DNA of 64,000 nt from Polyodon spathula (Eukaryota > Chordata > Actinopteri > Acipenseriformes > Polyodontidae). The DNA lies in NCBI RefSeq assembly GCF_017654505.1, contig NC_054535.1, positions 83,887,603 to 83,951,602 of the forward strand, in the 5' to 3' direction. Shown here piece by piece: positions 59,361-64,000 of the stretch (position 1 is the first letter of the stretch; each line of letters begins with the position of its first letter). The notes beneath the pieces were generated by a model. It made no database searches, was not told where the DNA came from, and saw nothing but the letters and a program-made list of their open reading frames with translations. The position numbers were made by a program, and so were the translations under genes.

Positions 59361-59576
59361 TTGAATGCACTATCCAACTGTGGGACCTTACAGAGACAGG
59401 TGTATTTAATCTGAAATCATGTGAACCACTTTTATTGCACACAGATGGACTCTATTTAACTTATTGTGTGAATTCTGAAGGCAATTGGTTACACCTGAGC
59501 TTATTTAGGAGTGTCATAGTGTCGTAGCAAAGTGGGTGAATGCCTATCTAATGAAGACTTTTCAAGTTTTTTTTTA

Positions 59577-62500
59577 ATTGATTTGTTTTTGCACACCTCT
59601 CCCTCCCCCCTCATTTAAGCAAAAATAAAACAAAACTACCCATGAAATTCAAAGTTCTTATCAGTCATGACTCTAGTTACGAGAAGACATGGTTTGCAAT
59701 GTTTGTGAATACCATCTTAAAGCACATTAGAGTGCTGAAATCAAATCCCTTTAGTTTTCAGTATTCATTCAGTAAGTCATTTAAAAGCACCATCAACTCA
59801 TTGCTACAAAGAAAATATTTTCCACGGATGGTCTGAGCGACATCAATTTCAAGCAGTCTAATGGATCCAGTCAAGAATAAGCTAAAAGAAACATTTTTGT
59901 CACATATTTATGTTTTGTAAATTATTTTCTGTGTTTTCTCCTGCAGACATTTCTATTAAATATAATCTCAGTTGTATATTTTTAGAAGCCACGTTGCACA
60001 AGATCAGCACATTATTAAGTTCCTGCTGTATTAGGACAGAATGGCTTCTGACCCTTGCTTTACCCCTCTGGTGAAACAGGCAACTATGTAGTTATTCTCT
60101 CTGGAAGACATGGCTTTTGACCAATTAGTGTAGTTTAAGACAACAGGATCTTGGAATGAACATCATGACAGTCAGCTGTTCGCTGCTGCTAATTCCTCTC
60201 TAGTCAACAGCTTTTAATCATATTAACCAGAAGACAAATCATTTGTTTTTTTAGCACATTCAATAAAAAGGCTAAAACAAAAGGATTTTGTTTTAACTAA
60301 AAAGCAAGATCTATACTTATTATTCTCTGGCCATTTCATTATGATGTCAGCAGTGCTCTTCATAATATATAAACTGCAAAAACAGTGTTCTGTTATTTAA
60401 CAATGGCTATAAGAACTCATATCACAGTAATCCCTGATCCAGCGGCAATCTATTAAGAATGCAGCATTAGCAATCCAGAGAATCAACTGATAAGCACATT
60501 CTTTTTTGAGTTAATCTGCTTAAGGACTGTGCTAAGTAATGAAAGAGCAGGATGAAGGGGCCCTTTTTATTAACAAAATATAAACCACCCTAGTAAATGT
60601 CTCATTAAGGCACTACTCTGTCTGTACTTAATATTGTTTAACACTGGGGAGGCACTGACCAAATGGGCATTTTATACTAGCTCGCTGTAAATGGGTCTCT
60701 AAAGCATGATGAGTTAATCAAGTGTTAATGGTGTCCCATGACCTTTCATTAACAATATAACATAAAACATTCCAATCTGACTTGCTGTATTAGTGTCTAA
60801 AATGAGGATTTTGTCTTTCAATTCTCTTGCAACTTCAGTATTTAAAAATGGAGTAAAGCAATCCCAATCTGTTTTTGAAGGTATAGGGCTAGCAGCCTGC
60901 GATAAACAGGGGAACCAAAATCAGAGAATTTTGTCCATGTGGATTATATATATCCAAGTATAAATGCATGGCAATTTAAATATTTTACTCAGAGCGCAGT
61001 ATATCTAAATGTCTGTCTTTTATCATGCACAGTTTTGTATTATCTGCTCGGGTCACAGATGAACCAAACTAAATGAAAGACCGCAATGATCTAGGTTGCA
61101 TTAAAAAAACAAGTAAATTGTTGTTTTTAGCATAATTCTCTGTAAGCCTGTATGGTTTAGTGCAGTGTAATTAGCCAGCTTGAACATAAGCAAGTTTTAA
61201 AGTGAAGAGATCAATTGGATCAGCATTCCCCCGAGGGGACAAGGCCATGTGATCTGAAAACATCAATACCCTCATAAAGCCTCTTTGATTTGTATTGACT
61301 CTGACTGGGCTGAAAATTCACATATATCATTGTTTACCTCACAGTACTTTTAATGTGTTTATGATTTATAGAAGCAACGATTCCATTTACACAAAGGGAT
61401 ATCTCCGGCCGCCCATCCCTCCTCCATGCTTAGCTTTCCACATGACAAAATGAAAAAGGAAATCACTTGTCACACTGTGAATAAATTACTGCAAGGCTTC
61501 TCATATGTGGTGCATGTTTTGCTTTCATAAGTAAAACTAACAGCAGTGTAGATTTCGATGATAGGAGTAACTGCTAGTCTAAGCATGCAGCTTGTCCACT
61601 GGCAAGCAGAGCTGCTGACTTGTATCACAGCTAGGCTGATCAGTTTCTCATCAGTTGAATAACATCAGAGTACTAAAATATGAAGGGGAGATAAAGCAGC
61701 TGTCAGTGGTGCAATGTTGTAAGGCGGCCAACTCCAGCTAACCAGACCTAGAAGGTTTCAATTAGGATTTAGTTTTCTTTTTTTAATTTTTTTTTTTTTT
61801 TACTTTCTGTACATGAGACAGATATCAAACTTGAGCAAGCCATTACACATGTATAGTCTGTTTACTCAATAAGAAAATCTAACATTTGTAAAAATCTGTA
61901 GGTTCTGTTAAAGGGTTGGTGAAACTTAGTTTAACATCAAATATGTATCTGAAGTAGTAGGGATGTGCTGAATCATTTTTGATTATATTGAAAACGTACA
62001 AAGTACTAAAGCCTTAAATATAAATATAATATAATATAAATAATTATTAAACAAACACTATAAATATTGCATCCATTAATGTATTATTATGTAGCTACTG
62101 GTTTGCTCTCTCTGAATAAAATAATAGAGACACTGCTTTTTGCAAGTGCTTGCAGGAATGCTAAGCTGTTTGTCAGACCCCTCCCCCACTTTCTACCCCA
62201 TGAAAAACAGCTTAGAGACACCACGGCTACAGTGTGCAATTGCATTGCACTGTTAATGAAAGAAGTGACCGTAAGCATTAGGCTTGCTCTCTCTGCATGA
62301 ATAATTCACTGACGGCCCTCTTTATTGGAGCAAGCCACTTCAACAGAATGATTTCAAGCCCCAGATGGATTGGCAAGGGTACTAAGAGATAAATTATGGC
62401 AGAGCCCACAGCTAAATTCATAAATTGAAGTATACATTTATTTACTCATCTAATCTGTAACTGTACTGTTTTGAATATAAAAAAGAGCAATACATTACGT

Positions 62501-64000
62501 AAATGGTCAGTACTTAAGTTAAAAGGTCACACATTTATTCCCCTTTCTTTCTATTTCTGTTTGGTAGTTTCTTAAAGTGCAGACTAATTATAGAAGAGCT
62601 TTTTGAGGACAACAGTTTCACTCCTTTGCATATTGTTACATTTGTAATTTCATCCATTACACTGCATGTGAAATATTGCAATCTTACACATTTATGATGG
62701 TGATTTTATATTATATTTCACAGGTTAGCATGAATTGTAACTGTACACAATAAAAAGTGTATTTAGCTTTTAATTCAGTGAGCCATATTAAAATATATTT
62801 AGACATACATATTTATTCCATGGCTGAGGGTCACTGTGTTATGTGCTGTTCACAACATTACCGGTACTGGTGTGAATGATCAAAAGTGTAGTTGCATGAC
62901 TTTTAGCATGCACTGTCATGCAATGTTAAAGAGATGAAAGCTTAAACAAAGTAACACCGAAGGTGAAACAGTTAATTGGTGCAACACCTTTAAACCCAAA
63001 CACCCATCCAAAGCATACCTTGTTAATGACAGTGTAATTTAAGAAATCTGAGAAAGCCTCCTAGCTTCCCCCCAGGGAAGCATTAGGTATTGTATATTTA
63101 CACAAGTGCAAACTTTTTTTTTTCTCCTTGTTTGAACAAGTCAATATTACTTAATTTAAGGGACTAACTAAATACATAGTACTCAGAGAAATAGAAATCC
63201 AAAAACAACATTATTCATTAATTCCTCCTTAAATAGGTTGTTTGGATCTCTCTTGAGTATGCTGCTCTATTGTTTGCAAGAGAGGTTTTCTAAGACTTGT
63301 CCCAAGAATGACTCCTCCACAACAGTGTTTTCAAACTCAGCATGTTTACGTCTTAACTAAATAATTGTTTTGCTGTTGTTTAAAAAGTAACATCTGGATA
63401 AACAGCTTGGTAACAACAAGTTAATGGCACAGTCGCAGAATCCACAGTTTTCAACGCTGAAGGAATTTGGAGCTACAACTATGTCTTTAGTGAGTTCATT
63501 TGTGCTGAACGCTTTGTAATCATCCATGTGTGGGGGATGGGCAAGCATGAGTTTAGCAGCCCTAATGTAAGCCAGAAGAAATTCCAATGAGATGTGTTAT
63601 AGTTGTTATAGTAACAAGGGCTTTGGTTGCATGATTTTAAATGGGTTAATGCCTTGATGTTAATAAATACCATACTATAGCCATATGTTTTTCTTTTTTT
63701 ATCTGGTGAGGCATCACAGTGATTATGCTTCAGTTTGGCATGTTGAGTGTGATGTAGGGAATAGACGAAAGACACAGGTTATGGTAGCTGTATGAGGATA
63801 AATGTCCAAAGTCTGACATAGTTGTGTTTTTTTAGAACTATATTTATATAAAACTTCAGAGTTTCTTTCAAACACATAAAGTCAACGGAACATTATTATA
63901 TTGGTTTGTATAATACATTCCATGACTACTGACACATGGTTATGGGGAAAACACTTCCTTGAAACTTGGTGGACTTTGATTATGCAGAACAACGAAACAA
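59577..64000. other. Unassigned sequence, probably unique host DNA
   Basis: Beyond the Tc1-D edge I see no transposon end. A 64-codon frame at 59642-59836 (containing LKSNPFSFQYSFSKSFKSTI) shows no known domain. A T-run lies at 61774-61801. Frames at 62067-62300 and 63357-63775 have no motif I recognise. The stretch may include conserved non-coding elements, which a single sequence cannot show. Confidence 0.45.

Larger units (their letters stand above)
54217..59576 (-). mobile_element. Tc1-D: Tc1 transposon split by an LTR retrotransposon
   Basis: The left end GAGTGCCTATAGTAAGTATT follows TA (54215-54216) and differs at its first base from the usual CAGTG. An inner copy ATAAGTATTCACCCCCC lies near 54416. 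The element runs to 55039, is interrupted by the retrotransposon 55040-58934, and resumes after one copy of the 5-bp duplication at about 58940. On the right only the inner repeat is visible (GTGGGTGAATGCCTATC near 59532); the outer terminal word is missing, so the right tip was lost. About 1.46 kb of Tc1 sequence remains in total. The right boundary is approximate. Confidence 0.88.

Noticed and set aside
59642..59836. 64-codon frame after the Tc1-D edge
   Set aside because: I first took it for the missing C-terminus of the Passport-like transposase, but it lacks QQDNDPKH and NPIEN motifs and any similarity to that end.
1..64000. A bacterial-style operon, CRISPR array, phage or defence island
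   Set aside because: Base composition, absence of long adjacent ORFs, and the eukaryotic transposon content exclude this.

Overview
The window reads as an AT-rich, non-coding stretch of a vertebrate nuclear genome, most likely a ray-finned fish. The reasons are many Tc1-type DNA transposons in different states of decay, an L2-type LINE 3' end, Ty3/gypsy-type LTR elements, hAT-like and Tc1 miniature elements, a tyrosine-recombinase element and abundant (TA)n, (GT)n and (GATA)n microsatellites. A short LINE/SINE tail at 48738-49025 resembles repeats I associate with sturgeon and paddlefish, so a non-teleost fish is my best guess. That is recall, not a search. I found no host protein-coding exon I can defend, and no rRNA, tRNA, CRISPR array or bacterial-style operon.

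Layout. 1-5.3 kb: a gypsy gag/protease scrap, then three copies of a ~480-bp LTR-like repeat, each set in (TA)n, followed directly by a complete but frameshifted Tc1 copy (Tc1-A, 3705-5346). 9.5-11.3 kb: a decayed tyrosine-recombinase element (DIRS/Ngaro or Crypton type) on the minus strand. 11.3-32 kb: mostly unassigned sequence with Tc1-type MITEs, the fourth copy of the LTR-like repeat (22860-23333), a MITE with telomere-like filler (25052-25396) and a solo LTR (27035-27519). 32.3-33.9 kb: Tc1-B, a dead copy with a stop codon and a lost catalytic Asp. 39.7-42.8 kb: a microsatellite cluster, a hAT-type element with a perfect 8-bp target duplication carrying an unexplained 167-codon ORF, and a Tc1 MITE. 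45.4-49.2 kb: Tc1-C with an uninterrupted transposase ORF, a 90-bp tandem repeat, an L2 LINE 3' end, and a 195-bp duplication containing a retroposon tail. 50.7-51.4 kb: a minus-strand solo LTR.

The most informative region is 53.2-59.6 kb, a three-level nest. A Sleeping Beauty/Passport-like Tc1 element (53268-54216) was entered by a second Tc1 element (Tc1-D, from 54217). Tc1-D was then entered by a Ty3/gypsy retrotransposon (55040-58934) flanked by a perfect 5-bp duplication GTCTC. The retrotransposon has a SCAN-like gag and its integrase lies upstream of its RNase H, the unusual order of Gmr1-like elements; its reverse transcriptase is deleted.

None of these genes form a host pathway. The window records repeated transposition: autonomous Tc1 copies would have served as transposase sources for the MITEs, and later insertions fell into earlier ones. 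Boundaries were read by eye from terminal repeats and target duplications. No database search was possible.
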